This document shows, one piece after another, positions 23,470 to 32,287 of a stretch of 39,560 bases of DNA; position 1 is the stretch's first letter, and every line of letters begins with the position of its first letter. This DNA is from Acetobacter sp. UBA5411 (GTDB lineage: Bacteria > Pseudomonadota > Alphaproteobacteria > Acetobacterales > Acetobacteraceae), in the NCBI RefSeq assembly GCF_002409645.1, contig NZ_DHNR01000019.1:102018-141577 (forward strand), read 5' to 3'. The position numbers and the translations under genes were made by a program. The notes under the pieces were generated by a model, which searched no databases, was not told where the DNA came from, and saw nothing but the letters and a program-made list of their open reading frames with translations.

Positions 23470-24732
23470 TTAGCCCTTCACGCGCTCGATATTCGCGCCA
23501 CAGGCCGCGAGCTTCTTCTCGACCGCTTCATAGCCTCGGTCCAGATGATAGACCCGGCTGAGCGTCGTCTCGCCATGCGCCGCAAGACCGGCGAGGATCA
23601 GGGAGAACGAGGCCCGCAGATCCGTCGCCATGACAGGCGCACCGGAAAGCGCATGGACGCCACGGATGATCGCGGACGAGCCATGCACGTTGATGCGCGC
23701 GCCCATCCGGTTGAGCTCCGGCACATGCATGAAACGGTTTTCGAAGATCGTCTCGGTGATCATCGAGGCGCCCTCGGCGACCGCCAGCATCGCCATGAAC
23801 TGCGCCTGCATGTCCGTCGGGAAACCGGGATAGGGCTCGGTCATGATGTCGATACCACGGAGCGCACCGGTGCGGCGCACCCGCATGCCGTAGCTTTCCT
23901 GCGTCACTTCGACACCGGTTTCTTCCAGCGCTCGGACAACTGCACCAAGATCGTCAACGCGGCCGCCAAGGAGCTTCAGGTCGCCACCGGTAATGCCCGC
24001 CGCACAGGCATAGGTCCCGCATTCGATACGGTCCGGCATGATCCGATGTTCCGCGCCGTGCAGGGAGTCCACGCCGTCGATGACCAGCGTGCCGCTGCCC
24101 GAACCGGTGATCTTTGCGCCCATTGCATTCAGGCAGGCGACCAGATCGCCAATTTCCGGCTCACGGGCTGCGTTGACGATTTCGGTGCGGCCCTTGGCCA
24201 GTGTTGCGGCCATCAGGAGGTTTTCCGTCGCGCCCACTGAAGCGAACGGCAGGATAACCCGGTCGCCGATCAGGCCGTTAGGAGCGGTGGCGTTGATGTA
24301 GCCACCCTCAAGACGGATTTCCGCACCGAGAGTCTCAAGGCCCTTGAGATGCATGTCCACCGGACGTGTGCCGATGGCGCAGCCGCCGGGGAGGGAAACA
24401 CGCGCCTTGCGGCAACGGGCCAGCAGCGGACCAAGCACAAGAATGGAGGCGCGCATCTTCGACACGATGTCGTAAGGCGCTTCCGTGTTCGTGATCTCGC
24501 CGCCGATGGAATAGGACGAGCCGTCACCGTTCAGATCCTCGACCGCCACGCCATGCTGGACCAGCAGGTCGCGCATCGTGGCGATGTCGGCAATGCGCGG
24601 CACGTTGGTCAGAACGAGGCGCTCGCCCGTCAGCAGACCGGCAACCATGAGTTTCAGACCGGCGTTCTTCGCGCCGCCGATGGTGATCTCGCCATGAAGA
24701 GGCTTGCCGCCCCGGATGATGAAACGATCCAT
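23470..24732 (-). CDS. murA: UDP-N-acetylglucosamine 1-carboxyvinyltransferase
   Basis: First committed step of peptidoglycan synthesis, the transfer of enolpyruvate from PEP to UDP-GlcNAc, in the cytoplasm. The 420 residues contain K23 in GGAKNAGLK, the catalytic C118 in LPGGCAIGTRPVD (Cys, so fosfomycin-sensitive type), the repeated inside-out barrel, and DLRASFSLILAGLAAHGETT near the end. Length and start are standard. It follows dcd with a gap of only 3 bases, so the two are co-transcribed. Confidence 0.96.
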   Translation of the reverse strand: MDRFIIRGGKPLHGEITIGGAKNAGLKLMVAGLLTGERLVLTNVPRIADIATMRDLLVQHGVAVEDLNGDGSSYSIGGEITNTEAPYDIVSKMRASILVLGPLLARCRKARVSLPGGCAIGTRPVDMHLKGLETLGAEIRLEGGYINATAPNGLIGDRVILPFASVGATENLLMAATLAKGRTEIVNAAREPEIGDLVACLNAMGAKITGSGSGTLVIDGVDSLHGAEHRIMPDRIECGTYACAAGITGGDLKLLGGRVDDLGAVVRALEETGVEVTQESYGMRVRRTGALRGIDIMTEPYPGFPTDMQAQFMAMLAVAEGASMITETIFENRFMHVPELNRMGARINVHGSSAIIRGVHALSGAPVMATDLRASFSLILAGLAAHGETTLSRVYHLDRGYEAVEKKLAACGANIERVKG

Positions 24733-24735
24733 ATC

Positions 24736-25290
24736 TCAGAGCCTCGGTGTCGCGACGCCGCGCTGATGCATGTATTTCCCCGCGCGGTCGGCGTAGCTGA
24801 CCTCACAGGGGGACGCGCCCTGGAAGAACAGGAACTGACAGATGCCTTCGTTCGCATAGATCCGGGCGGGCAGGGGCGTTGTGTTGCTGATTTCGATCGT
24901 CACCTGACCTTCCCATTCGGGTTCAAGCGGGGTGACGTTCACAATGATACCGCAGCGGGCATAGGTGGATTTGCCAAGGCAGACCACCAGCGTATCGCGC
25001 GGAATGCGGAAATACTCGATCGTATGCGCCAGAACGAAGCTGTTTGGCGGAATGATGCAGACATCGGCCTTGCGGGAGACAAAGCTGTCCGCGCTGAACG
25101 ATTTCGGATCGACGATGGCGTTGTTCACATCGGTGAAGATCCTGAAGTCGTCAGCGACGCGTGCATCGTAACCATAAGAAGACAGGCCGTAGGAAATGAC
25201 GCCGTCACGTTTCTGGTTTTCCACAAAAGGCTCGATCATGCCGGCATTGAGCGCCCTGTCTCGGATCCAGGTGTCAGGCATGATCGGCAT
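24736..25290 (-). CDS. dcd: dCTP deaminase
   Basis: Deaminates dCTP to dUTP, the main source of dUMP for thymidylate synthesis. The 184 residues show SYGYDARV near 38-45, GKSTYARCG (106-114) with the phosphate-binding Ser and Arg, and PEWEGQVTIEISN with the catalytic Glu (E133). Length is close to 185-195 for the family. The ATG overlaps the stop of the small upstream gene by one base (TGATG), and murA follows after 3 bases, so all three share a transcript. Confidence 0.95.
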   Translation of the reverse strand: MPIMPDTWIRDRALNAGMIEPFVENQKRDGVISYGLSSYGYDARVADDFRIFTDVNNAIVDPKSFSADSFVSRKADVCIIPPNSFVLAHTIEYFRIPRDTLVVCLGKSTYARCGIIVNVTPLEPEWEGQVTIEISNTTPLPARIYANEGICQFLFFQGASPCEVSYADRAGKYMHQRGVATPRL

Positions 25291-25595
25291 CAGGGGGTCT
25301 CCGGAATGGTGGGGGAAGCGCGCGAGGCATCGCCGCTCTCTGGTAAATCCTGGCGGTCTGATGATGTTTCCATCGCGGTCCGCGCACGAGCCTGCGCCTT
25401 ACGCCGCCTGAGGTTGGCGCGCAAGGCCTCGGCCTCATCTGCGAGACGTTTCTGGCGCGCTGCTTCTGCCGCTGGAGTGAGGTGAGGGGGCTGGTCCGAC
25501 AAGTGTTTTTTCTCATTCCTGTCGGCTGAAGGCCGCTCTGGTCCGGGTGTCGATCGGCCAACAGCATTGGTGCTGTCATCACCTGACGCTGACAT
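25290..25595 (-). CDS. Small charged protein coupled to dcd
   Basis: A 101-residue protein of unknown role. Both ends are Ser/Pro/Asp-rich and likely disordered. The middle (about 38-72) is a highly charged helix, TPAAEAARQKRLADEAEALRANLRRRKAQARAR, with coiled-coil character. The stop overlaps the dcd start by one base, so translation is probably coupled and the gene is likely real. There are no membrane segments or cysteines. The start at 25595 has only a weak ribosome site. Confidence 0.65.
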   Translation of the reverse strand: MSASGDDSTNAVGRSTPGPERPSADRNEKKHLSDQPPHLTPAAEAARQKRLADEAEALRANLRRRKAQARARTAMETSSDRQDLPESGDASRASPTIPETP

Positions 25596-25833
25596 TCTGA
25601 ATTTTCTGCCTGTTGTTTATGGACGACGGCCTAAAGAAGCCAGATCGTGAATTTTTCTGCAATCCACTGGATCATCAGATCTGATCACGGCAGTTTCTTC
25701 TGTTACGATACCATTCTGATGCATGCGGAATAAAATATCTCATTGTTTGTTCATCTATAGGGGTTAAATCGGCGCAACCTTCCGTAATGACAGGCGTTCT
25801 CAGGTCATCACGCTATCTGGGAGAGATACAGAA

Positions 25834-26043
25834 ATGCAGAATGTTAAAACACGCACAGCCAAAACAACCGGTGGCCGTATTGTTCGTCTTGCCGGTGCGA
25901 CTGCTGTCATGCTGAGCCTCGCTGCCTGCAACACCATGCATGGTGCAGGCAAGGATGTGAGCGCCGTCGGCCATGATGTGTCCCGTGGCGCCAATGCTGC
26001 CCAGCAGGGCATCACCAACGCAACAGGTGCATCCACTCACTAA
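25834..26043 (+). CDS. Entericidin-like small lipoprotein
   Basis: The 69-residue precursor has a signal peptide ending in LSLAAC (lipid Cys32), followed by NTMHGAGKDVSAVGHDVSRGANAA, the amphipathic helix typical of EcnA/EcnB entericidins. These are membrane lipoproteins linked to stress, and in E. coli they form a toxin/antidote pair. Only one copy is present here, with no partner alongside. GGGAG precedes the ATG. The first about 14 residues are a longer than usual basic n-region. A terminator follows, so it is monocistronic. Confidence 0.85.
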   Translation: MQNVKTRTAKTTGGRIVRLAGATAVMLSLAACNTMHGAGKDVSAVGHDVSRGANAAQQGITNATGASTH

Positions 26044-26073
26044 CCGGAGCCTGTGGGATTTTCTGAGGATGAG

Positions 26074-26110
26074 ACAGGTCAGCCGGAGTTTCCGGTCTGG
26101 CCTGTTTTTG
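26074..26110 (+). terminator. Rho-independent terminator of the entericidin gene
   Basis: An imperfect long hairpin (ACAGG...CCGGA, small loop, TCCGG...CCTGT) is followed by five T. It starts 31 bases after the stop codon. Confidence 0.75.
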
Positions 26111-26231
26111 GGTTTTCAGGCCGGTCGCTTCCTGTAATGGAAAGAATGGTCGGGCCATGAAGCGCGTCGAAAAACGACCGTATGTGGAATGATCTGTGTT
26201 CAGAACTATATGGGAAGAGAGAGCGGACAAT

Positions 26232-27008
26232 ATGCCGAAAAATACGGGACTGGTTCTGCTGCTCGTGGGATGTGCCTCAGTGGGAGCTACGTTGTCCGGG
26301 CCGGTGAGGGCGCAGAAACCGCTCCGGCATCAGCCGTCAAAAGTTGCTCATGTGCAGGGCAAGGCTCCTGCCACAGAGACAGCGACGGACGATGCAGCAG
26401 TTGATCGGCTCAACGACGCGCAACTGGCTTCGACCTATCGAGGGCCTGTTTACTATCCCGGTCAGCCTGTGCCTCAGGCCCAGCCTGTAAAATTGGGACA
26501 GAATGAAACGGTCGACAATGACGCCGCAGGAGATGCGGAAGTCGATCTTCTCAATGATGCGCAGGTCGGGGCAGCCTATAAGGGGCCGGTCTATTATGCA
26601 GGGCATCCCATTCCGCAGGCTCAGCCGGTCAAGATCGGCAGCAATGTGCCGGTCATTCCGCCCGACAAAACCCCATTGGCCGGTGATGCCAACGGAGATG
26701 ACAAGGTCGATCTGCTGAACGCCTCCCAAGTTGATGGGGTATATAAGGGACCGGTTTATTACCCCGGACAGCCTGTGCCATCAGCGAAGCCGGTCAATGT
26801 CGCTGCGGTTGCGCCTTCTGTCGAGCATGAAGCAGTTCCCGCTGCGCCGGTTGTTCCTACGACCCGATCAGTGCTTGTTGTGCCCCCGATGGCGGCTCCT
26901 GTCGCCGTCCAGTCACCGCATCCGCTCCCGGCCTGTGTGCCGGTTGTGTCGTCCGCTGCGTCGGGAGGTGTAGCTGCGGCTACGGTCCCGGCTGCTTCCG
27001 TCCACTGA
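26232..27008 (+). CDS. Exported three-repeat protein, function unknown
   Basis: Not recognised. The ATG at 26232 starts a 258-residue product with a signal peptide (cleavage after VRA, about 27); LLVGC could alternatively serve as a lipobox. A GTG at 26196 is less likely. The core has three repeats of about 32 residues, at 57-88, 104-135 and 159-189, each reading VDxLNxxQxxxxYxGPVYYxGxPxPxAxPV. An acidic stretch precedes each repeat; the third, GDANGDDKVDLLN, resembles the calcium loop of dockerins and EF hands (Asp/Asn at positions 1, 3 and 5). The last 65 residues are Pro/Val/Ala-rich with one Cys. It may be a surface or periplasmic binding protein. It lies alone between the entericidin and antiporter genes. 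Confidence 0.7.
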   Translation: MPKNTGLVLLLVGCASVGATLSGPVRAQKPLRHQPSKVAHVQGKAPATETATDDAAVDRLNDAQLASTYRGPVYYPGQPVPQAQPVKLGQNETVDNDAAGDAEVDLLNDAQVGAAYKGPVYYAGHPIPQAQPVKIGSNVPVIPPDKTPLAGDANGDDKVDLLNASQVDGVYKGPVYYPGQPVPSAKPVNVAAVAPSVEHEAVPAAPVVPTTRSVLVVPPMAAPVAVQSPHPLPACVPVVSSAASGGVAAATVPAASVH

Positions 27009-27119
27009 TGGACTATCTGTAATAGAGCATGCAGGAAACGCCAGTTTCATCTATGTATGCCGATCATGAAATGAGGCGGTGTCCGGGACGGGGACTGTTC
27101 TGGACGTCGCCAGAATAAA

Positions 27120-27210
27120 ATGTGGTTTCGATTTCGGTGCGCCACATGGTTGCCCGAAATGTTCCGCACTAAGGCCATGCTGTCGGTCGGGGTTTCGACC
27201 GTGCAGCATG
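27120..27210 (+). promoter_or_regulatory. Two hairpins upstream of the Na+/H+ exchanger gene
   Basis: ATGTGG/CCACAT (27120-27147) and a longer stem, CATGCTG...CGGTCG with CGACCG...CAGCATG (27176-27210, one small bulge, loop about 5 bases), lie in the 258-base gap before the exchanger. The second ends 56 bases before its start codon. They could be a structured leader or operators; no T run follows either. Confidence 0.35.
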
Positions 27211-27266
27211 TTATTCTGAGACAGGGTTGAGACCGGCACAGGATCGCTGTGCTGAAGGGGAATTTG

Positions 27267-29867
27267 ATGGAAGTGACGGGCCTGGCGGCAGTTCTGCTGG
27301 CAATTGCGCTGCTGTTGGTTGTCGTAAGTGCAGTGCAGCCTGTCGCCCGACGCTTCGAAGTGTCGGAAACCGTACTTCTGGCTCTGGTCGGCATCGTTAT
27401 TGGTGGTGGTGCGGACCTGATAATCCGTAGCACCTATACTGGAAAAATACCGAGCGTTGCGGGCACGGCCCTCAATGGCGTGGCCGAAACTTTCCTCGAC
27501 TTTCCCGTCAGCAGCGAGGTCTTCCTGCTGGTCTTCCTGCCCGTACTGGTCTTTCAGGGCGCGCTTGTCATTGATGTCAGACGTCTGGCGGACGAGGCCG
27601 CGACCGTCCTGCTTCTGGCCGTTGTCGCCGTTCTGGTCTCCACTGCGACCATCGGGTTCGCCCTGATGCCGTTCGCCCAGATGCCGCTTATCGTCTGTCT
27701 GCTGCTCGGCTCCATTGTGGCGACGACTGACCCGTCTGCCGTGGCCGGAATTTTCCGTGATATCGGCGCATCTTCCCGCCTGACCCGTCTGGTGGAAGGC
27801 GAGGCGCTTCTCAATGACGCCGCCGCCATCGCCATCTTCGCGGTTCTACTGGCGGCGGTGACGTCGCATCAGTCGATTCACATCGGCAGTGCGGCCCTCT
27901 CTTTTGTCATTTCATTCTCCGGGGCCATTGCAATCGGCGTCATCGGTGCACGGATGATGCTCTATATCATCACCGCCCTTGGCAACGCCCCGGCAGCCGA
28001 AACGACCATGACCGTCGCGCTGCCCTACATCGTCTACATTCTCTGTGACGAAGTGATCGGGGTGTCCGGCGTGGTGGCGACCGCTGCGGCTGGCCTGACC
28101 CTGTCCGTGTATGGACCGTCCACCTTCCGTCCTCAGACATGGCAGTTCCTGAACGAGTTGTGGCAGCAGCTTGTGTTCTGGGCCGGGTCACTCGTCTTCG
28201 TGCTGGCCTCGATGCTCATTCCGCGTCTGCTGGTCGGCATGACCCGCTGGGATGTGGTGCTGATTCTGATCGCCAGTGTGGCGGGACTGGTGGCGCGCGG
28301 CGCTGTGGTGTTCGGGTTGCTGCCAGTGCTCGCCTGGACCCGGCTGGCGCCACCGGTTCCGACACCGTTCAAGGTGACGATGGTATGGGGTGGTCTTCGT
28401 GGCGCCATTACGCTGGCTCTGGCTCTGGCAGTTACGGAAAACCCGCATGTCTCGACACCGGTCGCGCACTTCATCGGTATCATCGCCACGGGCTTTGTGC
28501 TGATCACGCTGCTGGTGAATGGCACGACCCTCAAATCCGTGGTGCTGTTCCTCAAGCTCGATCAGCTGTCGCCGATGGATCAGGCGCTCCGGCATCAGGT
28601 GCTGAGCATCTCTCTTGAAAAAGTGGCCGAACGAGCGAAGGAAACCGGTGAAGAGCTTGGTTTCTCGACCGACGCCACCCGCTCGGTGATTGATGCGTTG
28701 GAAGTCCGCAGTCACGAGGAGCGTTCGGCCAACACGTTCGATACGGCGCTTGGCGATCGTCAGCGTGTCACTCTGGCGCTGATTACGGTCGCCAATCAGG
28801 AGCGCTCCATCCTCCTTGATCTGTTCCGTATTCAGGGGCTGTCGCGGCGTGTGATGGAAACACTGCTCCGAACTTCGGACGCCATGGCGGATGGGGCGCG
28901 ACTGGAAGGGCGGTTCGGTTACGTCAAGGCGCTTCGCAAACGCCTCAAGCCATCAATGAAATTCCGGATTGCGCAGACCATCCACAACAAGTTCCATTAT
29001 GACAAGCCGTTGATGGCGGCCATGGCGGAACGGTTCGAGATGCTGATGGTCAGTCATCTGGTCTCACTGGCTCTGGCCCGTTTCCTGAGGGACATGATGG
29101 AGCCGACACTCGGCACGCGTGTCAGCGAAATCGTGGCGGAAACCCTGTCACGTCAGCGCAAGATGCTGGACGAGGCGCTGCTGGCTCTGCGACTGCATTA
29201 TCCCGGTTATTCGGAAGCGCTGGAGACCCGCATTTTCAGGCAGATCGTCATTCGTCTGGAAGCGCAGGAAATCGACACGCTGCATGCGGAATCGCTGATC
29301 AGCGATGAGCTGTCGCGTGAGTTGCACAAGGATGTGGATCGTCGCCGCGTTCGTCTTGATCGACGCATGACTTTCAATCTGCGCAACAACATCGAGACCC
29401 GTCTGCGTGGCGCTCTGATCTTCAAGGGACTGCCAGCCGTAGCGCTCCATGATCTGGCTCAGACGGCGTCCCTTCGTTTTCCTTCCGTGGGTGAAGCTCT
29501 GCTGAAGCGAGGGCACAAGGCGCATACAGTATTTTTCGTGAGTGCGGGTCGTGCGGAAATGCATGTCAGCGAACGCGACATTGATTACGGAGCGGGCGAT
29601 ATCATCGGCGCGCGTGAAGCGATTGATAACAGCCCCATGCCGGGAACGGTCCGTGCTGTGCGCTTCGGGCACATGCTCGCCATTCCAGCCCAGCGGTTCA
29701 GAAGGCTGGTCGAGGAATATCCCATTGTCGCCAGAAATCTGGATGACCTTGCGAAGGTGCGGGCGCGAAGCGAGACGAGTGCTCTTGAGATGGTGGGAAC
29801 ACGGGAGCCCGGCCCGGAGCCAAAGGGGCCGGGGAGCATGCAATATCTCTCTGCTTCCAGAGAATAG
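27267..29867 (+). CDS. CPA1-type Na+/H+ antiporter with C-terminal cyclic-nucleotide-binding-like domain
   Basis: Inner-membrane cation/proton exchanger of the NhaP/SOS1 type. The ATG at 27267 has AAGGGGA upstream; a GTG at 27249 would add 6 residues. Residues about 5-420 are membrane segments with the ion-site motifs TTDPSAV (D155) and EGEALLNDAAA (D184). About 430-710 is a long cytoplasmic helical region. About 721-835 is a cNMP-binding-like beta roll (KGLPAVALHDLAQTASLRF, GEALLKRGHKAHTVFFVSAGRAEM, YGAGDIIGAREAI). At 866 residues the layout is close to the plant SOS1 exchanger, but without its long inhibitory tail. The PRAA-type phosphate cassette typical of true cAMP binding is not obvious. 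It exports Na+ or K+ and helps keep pH, which fits an acid-exposed lifestyle. Confidence 0.88.
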   Translation: MEVTGLAAVLLAIALLLVVVSAVQPVARRFEVSETVLLALVGIVIGGGADLIIRSTYTGKIPSVAGTALNGVAETFLDFPVSSEVFLLVFLPVLVFQGALVIDVRRLADEAATVLLLAVVAVLVSTATIGFALMPFAQMPLIVCLLLGSIVATTDPSAVAGIFRDIGASSRLTRLVEGEALLNDAAAIAIFAVLLAAVTSHQSIHIGSAALSFVISFSGAIAIGVIGARMMLYIITALGNAPAAETTMTVALPYIVYILCDEVIGVSGVVATAAAGLTLSVYGPSTFRPQTWQFLNELWQQLVFWAGSLVFVLASMLIPRLLVGMTRWDVVLILIASVAGLVARGAVVFGLLPVLAWTRLAPPVPTPFKVTMVWGGLRGAITLALALAVTENPHVSTPVAHFIGIIATGFVLITLLVNGTTLKSVVLFLKLDQLSPMDQALRHQVLSISLEKVAERAKETGEELGFSTDATRSVIDALEVRSHEERSANTFDTALGDRQRVTLALITVANQERSILLDLFRIQGLSRRVMETLLRTSDAMADGARLEGRFGYVKALRKRLKPSMKFRIAQTIHNKFHYDKPLMAAMAERFEMLMVSHLVSLALARFLRDMMEPTLGTRVSEIVAETLSRQRKMLDEALLALRLHYPGYSEALETRIFRQIVIRLEAQEIDTLHAESLISDELSRELHKDVDRRRVRLDRRMTFNLRNNIETRLRGALIFKGLPAVALHDLAQTASLRFPSVGEALLKRGHKAHTVFFVSAGRAEMHVSERDIDYGAGDIIGAREAIDNSPMPGTVRAVRFGHMLAIPAQRFRRLVEEYPIVARNLDDLAKVRARSETSALEMVGTREPGPEPKGPGSMQYLSASRE

Positions 29868-29933
29868 TCGTGGGAGCCGATGCGTGGAGATTTTGTTGAA
29901 CTCGAGCCCGCACGCAGGTAGGTTGGCGGCATC

Positions 29934-31043
29934 ATGGGCATGGCAGAAATGAACAGGGCGGAGGGGCTTAACCTCGCGCCGATCGATCTTGGTGGCGTTG
30001 TGCTGGATGCACCCGTCATTCTCGCTCCGATGGCAGGTGTGACGGATGTGCCGTTCCGCAGGCTCGCCCGCCGCTTTGGCGCGGGGCTGGTGGTCTCCGA
30101 GATGATAGCGTCCTGGGCGATGGTCCGCGAAAACGAAGCGACGCTTCGCATGGCCGAGGTCGCCGATGCCGCAGGCCCCAATTCCATTCAGTTGGCCGGG
30201 TGCGATCCTGACGCCATGGGGGAAGCGGCCCGCATCGCTGTCGGTAAGGGCGCGGATATCATCGACATCAATTTTGGTTGCCCTGTGAAGAAAGTCGCGG
30301 TCGGCCAGATGGCGGGTTCAGCCCTGATGCGTGACGAAGTCGCAGCAGGGCGTCTGCTTGAGGCCACGGTGAAAGCGGTCGATGTGCCGGTCACGCTGAA
30401 GATGCGTATGGGCTGGGATCATGATCATCTGAACGCGCCCAACCTTGCCCGCATCGCGCAGGAATGCGGCATCCGCATGATCACGGTTCATGGGCGCACC
30501 CGGCAGCAGTTCTACAACGGCTCCGCCGATTGGGCTTTTGTCCGTCAGGTAAAGGAAGCTGTCCGTCTGCCAGTGATCGTGAACGGCGATATCGTCACGG
30601 TTGACGACGCACGACAGGCGCTTGCTCTCTCGGGAGCCGACGGTGTGATGATCGGACGCGGTGCGTATGGTCGTCCGTGGTTCCTCGGTCAGGTCGCGGA
30701 AGCGCTCCGTACAGGCGAAACGCCGGCGGACCCCGATCTTGAAACGGAACGCGCCGTTGTTCTGGAGCATTATGATTCGATGCTGCGCCATTTCGGTGAG
30801 CATCCCGGCCTGAGGCTCGCCCGTAAACACGTCTCCTGGTATTCGGCTGGCCTGCCTGAATCGGCGGGATTCCGGGCTTCCGTAAACCGGATGGACACGG
30901 CAGCCGAGGTGATTGACGCGATCAACGCGTTCTATGACCGGCAGATCGCGGCGGGTGCTGTTCGTGCGCCGCACCGCTCGCGTGGCGATGGCAATCACAC
31001 GGGTGAAGCGAGGAGTGAGGCTGACACACTCCAAGCGGCATGA
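29934..31043 (+). CDS. dusB: tRNA-dihydrouridine synthase B (NifR3 type)
   Basis: FMN enzyme that reduces uridines in the tRNA D-loop with NADPH. The 369 residues show the FMN-binding start VILAPMAGVTDVPFRRLARR, the catalytic Cys in DINFGCPVKKV (C116), ITVHGRTRQQFYNGSADW, and GDIVTVDDARQAL with GVMIGRGAYGRPW. Gene order with ntrB and ntrC is the classic alphaproteobacterial nifR3-ntrB-ntrC arrangement. Its last codon overlaps the ntrB start (ATGA), so translation is coupled. The first 6 residues may be an over-extension; M6 is another possible start. Confidence 0.94.
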   Translation: MGMAEMNRAEGLNLAPIDLGGVVLDAPVILAPMAGVTDVPFRRLARRFGAGLVVSEMIASWAMVRENEATLRMAEVADAAGPNSIQLAGCDPDAMGEAARIAVGKGADIIDINFGCPVKKVAVGQMAGSALMRDEVAAGRLLEATVKAVDVPVTLKMRMGWDHDHLNAPNLARIAQECGIRMITVHGRTRQQFYNGSADWAFVRQVKEAVRLPVIVNGDIVTVDDARQALALSGADGVMIGRGAYGRPWFLGQVAEALRTGETPADPDLETERAVVLEHYDSMLRHFGEHPGLRLARKHVSWYSAGLPESAGFRASVNRMDTAAEVIDAINAFYDRQIAAGAVRAPHRSRGDGNHTGEARSEADTLQAA

Positions 31044-32203
31044 AGAACGTCTCGGGGAGAGACATTCACCCGCAGCACAAATCATCGCGCATGGGGAGCC
31101 GTAATGGGGCCGAGGACCGGGTGCCGGATGCCACGCTTCTGCTGGAAACCTTGCCCACCCCGATCGTTCTTGTTGGTCAGCAGGATCATATTCTCTTCGT
31201 GAATTCGGAGGCGGAGAGCTTCTTCGCGCGCTCCCGCTCCCTGCTCAGGCAGGAAAAACTGTCTGATCTGCTGCCCGCCGATCACCCCCTGTTTCTTCTG
31301 CTTCATCAGGTTCGTCAGACCGGTAATACGGTCACCGAGCATGGGGTAGTGATCAGTTCGCCACGTTTTCATTATGACGGCGTGACCGTGCAGGGAGCGG
31401 CTGTTGCTGAGTGCCCCGGTCAGGTGCTCCTGCTGATTCAGAATGCGTCTTCGACCAAGGTTCTCGATCGTCAGCTCGCCTTTCGCTCAGCCGCGCGCAG
31501 CGTGTCAGGCATGGCGGCCATTCTGGCGCATGAGGTGAAGAATCCGCTCTCGGGCATCCGTGGTGCGGCCCAGTTGCTGGAAAGTTCTGTCGCCGAGAAC
31601 GACAAGGAACTGGCCGTTCTGATCCGGGACGAGGCCGACCGTATCCGGGCGCTGGTCGATCGCATGGAGATGTTCAGCGAAAATCCTGAAGGCCGCCGCC
31701 CGGTCAACATTCATCGGGTGCTGGAGCATGTACGGGCGCTGGCTGAAAATGGCGTGGCGAAAGGTATCCCGATTGTCGAGCAGTATGACCCTTCGCTCCC
31801 GCCGGTCTGGGGCAACAGGGACGAGCTGATTCAGGTTCTGCTCAATCTGATCAAGAATGCGGCGGAAGCCATTCTGGATACGGGTCAGCCGGGCCAGATC
31901 ACGCTGATCACGGCCTATCGACAGGGGCTGCGTCTTGCTGTCCCGGGCTCGGACCGGCGGCGTCATCTGCCTCTTCTGGTGACGGTCCGAGACACGGGAC
32001 CGGGAATTGCCGAGGCCATCCGTCCGCACCTGTTCGAACCGTTTCTCACAACCAAGACCTCCGGTTCCGGTCTGGGGCTGGCGCTGGCAGGCAAGATCAT
32101 CAACGATCACGGGGGAGTCATCGAAGTTGAAAGCCGACCCGGATGCACGGAGGTGAGTCTGCATCTTCCGGTGGTCAGGGACGAGGCTAGTGGTATGTCG
32201 TGA
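31040..32203 (+). CDS. ntrB: Nitrogen regulation sensor kinase NtrB (GlnL)
   Basis: Soluble histidine kinase/phosphatase that sets the phosphorylation of NtrC in response to PII. Domains are an N-terminal PAS (about 30-140, LLETLPTPIVLVGQQDHILFVNSEAE), the phospho-histidine in LAHEVKNPLSGIRGAAQLL (H164), and a HATPase with NLIKNAAEA, VRDTGPGIAEAIRPHLFEPF and GSGLGLALAGKII. There are no membrane segments, as expected. The ATG at 31040 overlaps dusB by 4 bases; a later ATG at 31091 is an alternative that removes 17 poorly conserved residues. ntrC follows after 84 bases. Confidence 0.94.
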   Translation: MKNVSGRDIHPQHKSSRMGSRNGAEDRVPDATLLLETLPTPIVLVGQQDHILFVNSEAESFFARSRSLLRQEKLSDLLPADHPLFLLLHQVRQTGNTVTEHGVVISSPRFHYDGVTVQGAAVAECPGQVLLLIQNASSTKVLDRQLAFRSAARSVSGMAAILAHEVKNPLSGIRGAAQLLESSVAENDKELAVLIRDEADRIRALVDRMEMFSENPEGRRPVNIHRVLEHVRALAENGVAKGIPIVEQYDPSLPPVWGNRDELIQVLLNLIKNAAEAILDTGQPGQITLITAYRQGLRLAVPGSDRRRHLPLLVTVRDTGPGIAEAIRPHLFEPFLTTKTSGSGLGLALAGKIINDHGGVIEVESRPGCTEVSLHLPVVRDEASGMS

Positions 32204-32287
32204 CGACCCTGAAAAGGTTGTCGCTTGTTTTCCTGTAAAATCCGCGCATTATCGAGCGTGGCTTATCAAAGATGGTAAAAGACCCGC

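Noticed and set aside
24349..25485. 378-codon plus-strand open frame across murA and dcd
   Set aside because: It is antisense to two well-supported genes and shows no recognisable protein features.
25834..26043. Entericidin as part of a toxin/antidote pair
   Set aside because: Only one small lipoprotein gene is present and no second copy or partner lies beside it.
26400..26801. Repeats as a CRISPR-like or non-coding tandem array
   Set aside because: The repeats are in frame, are conserved at protein level more than at DNA level, and have unequal spacing, so they belong to a protein.
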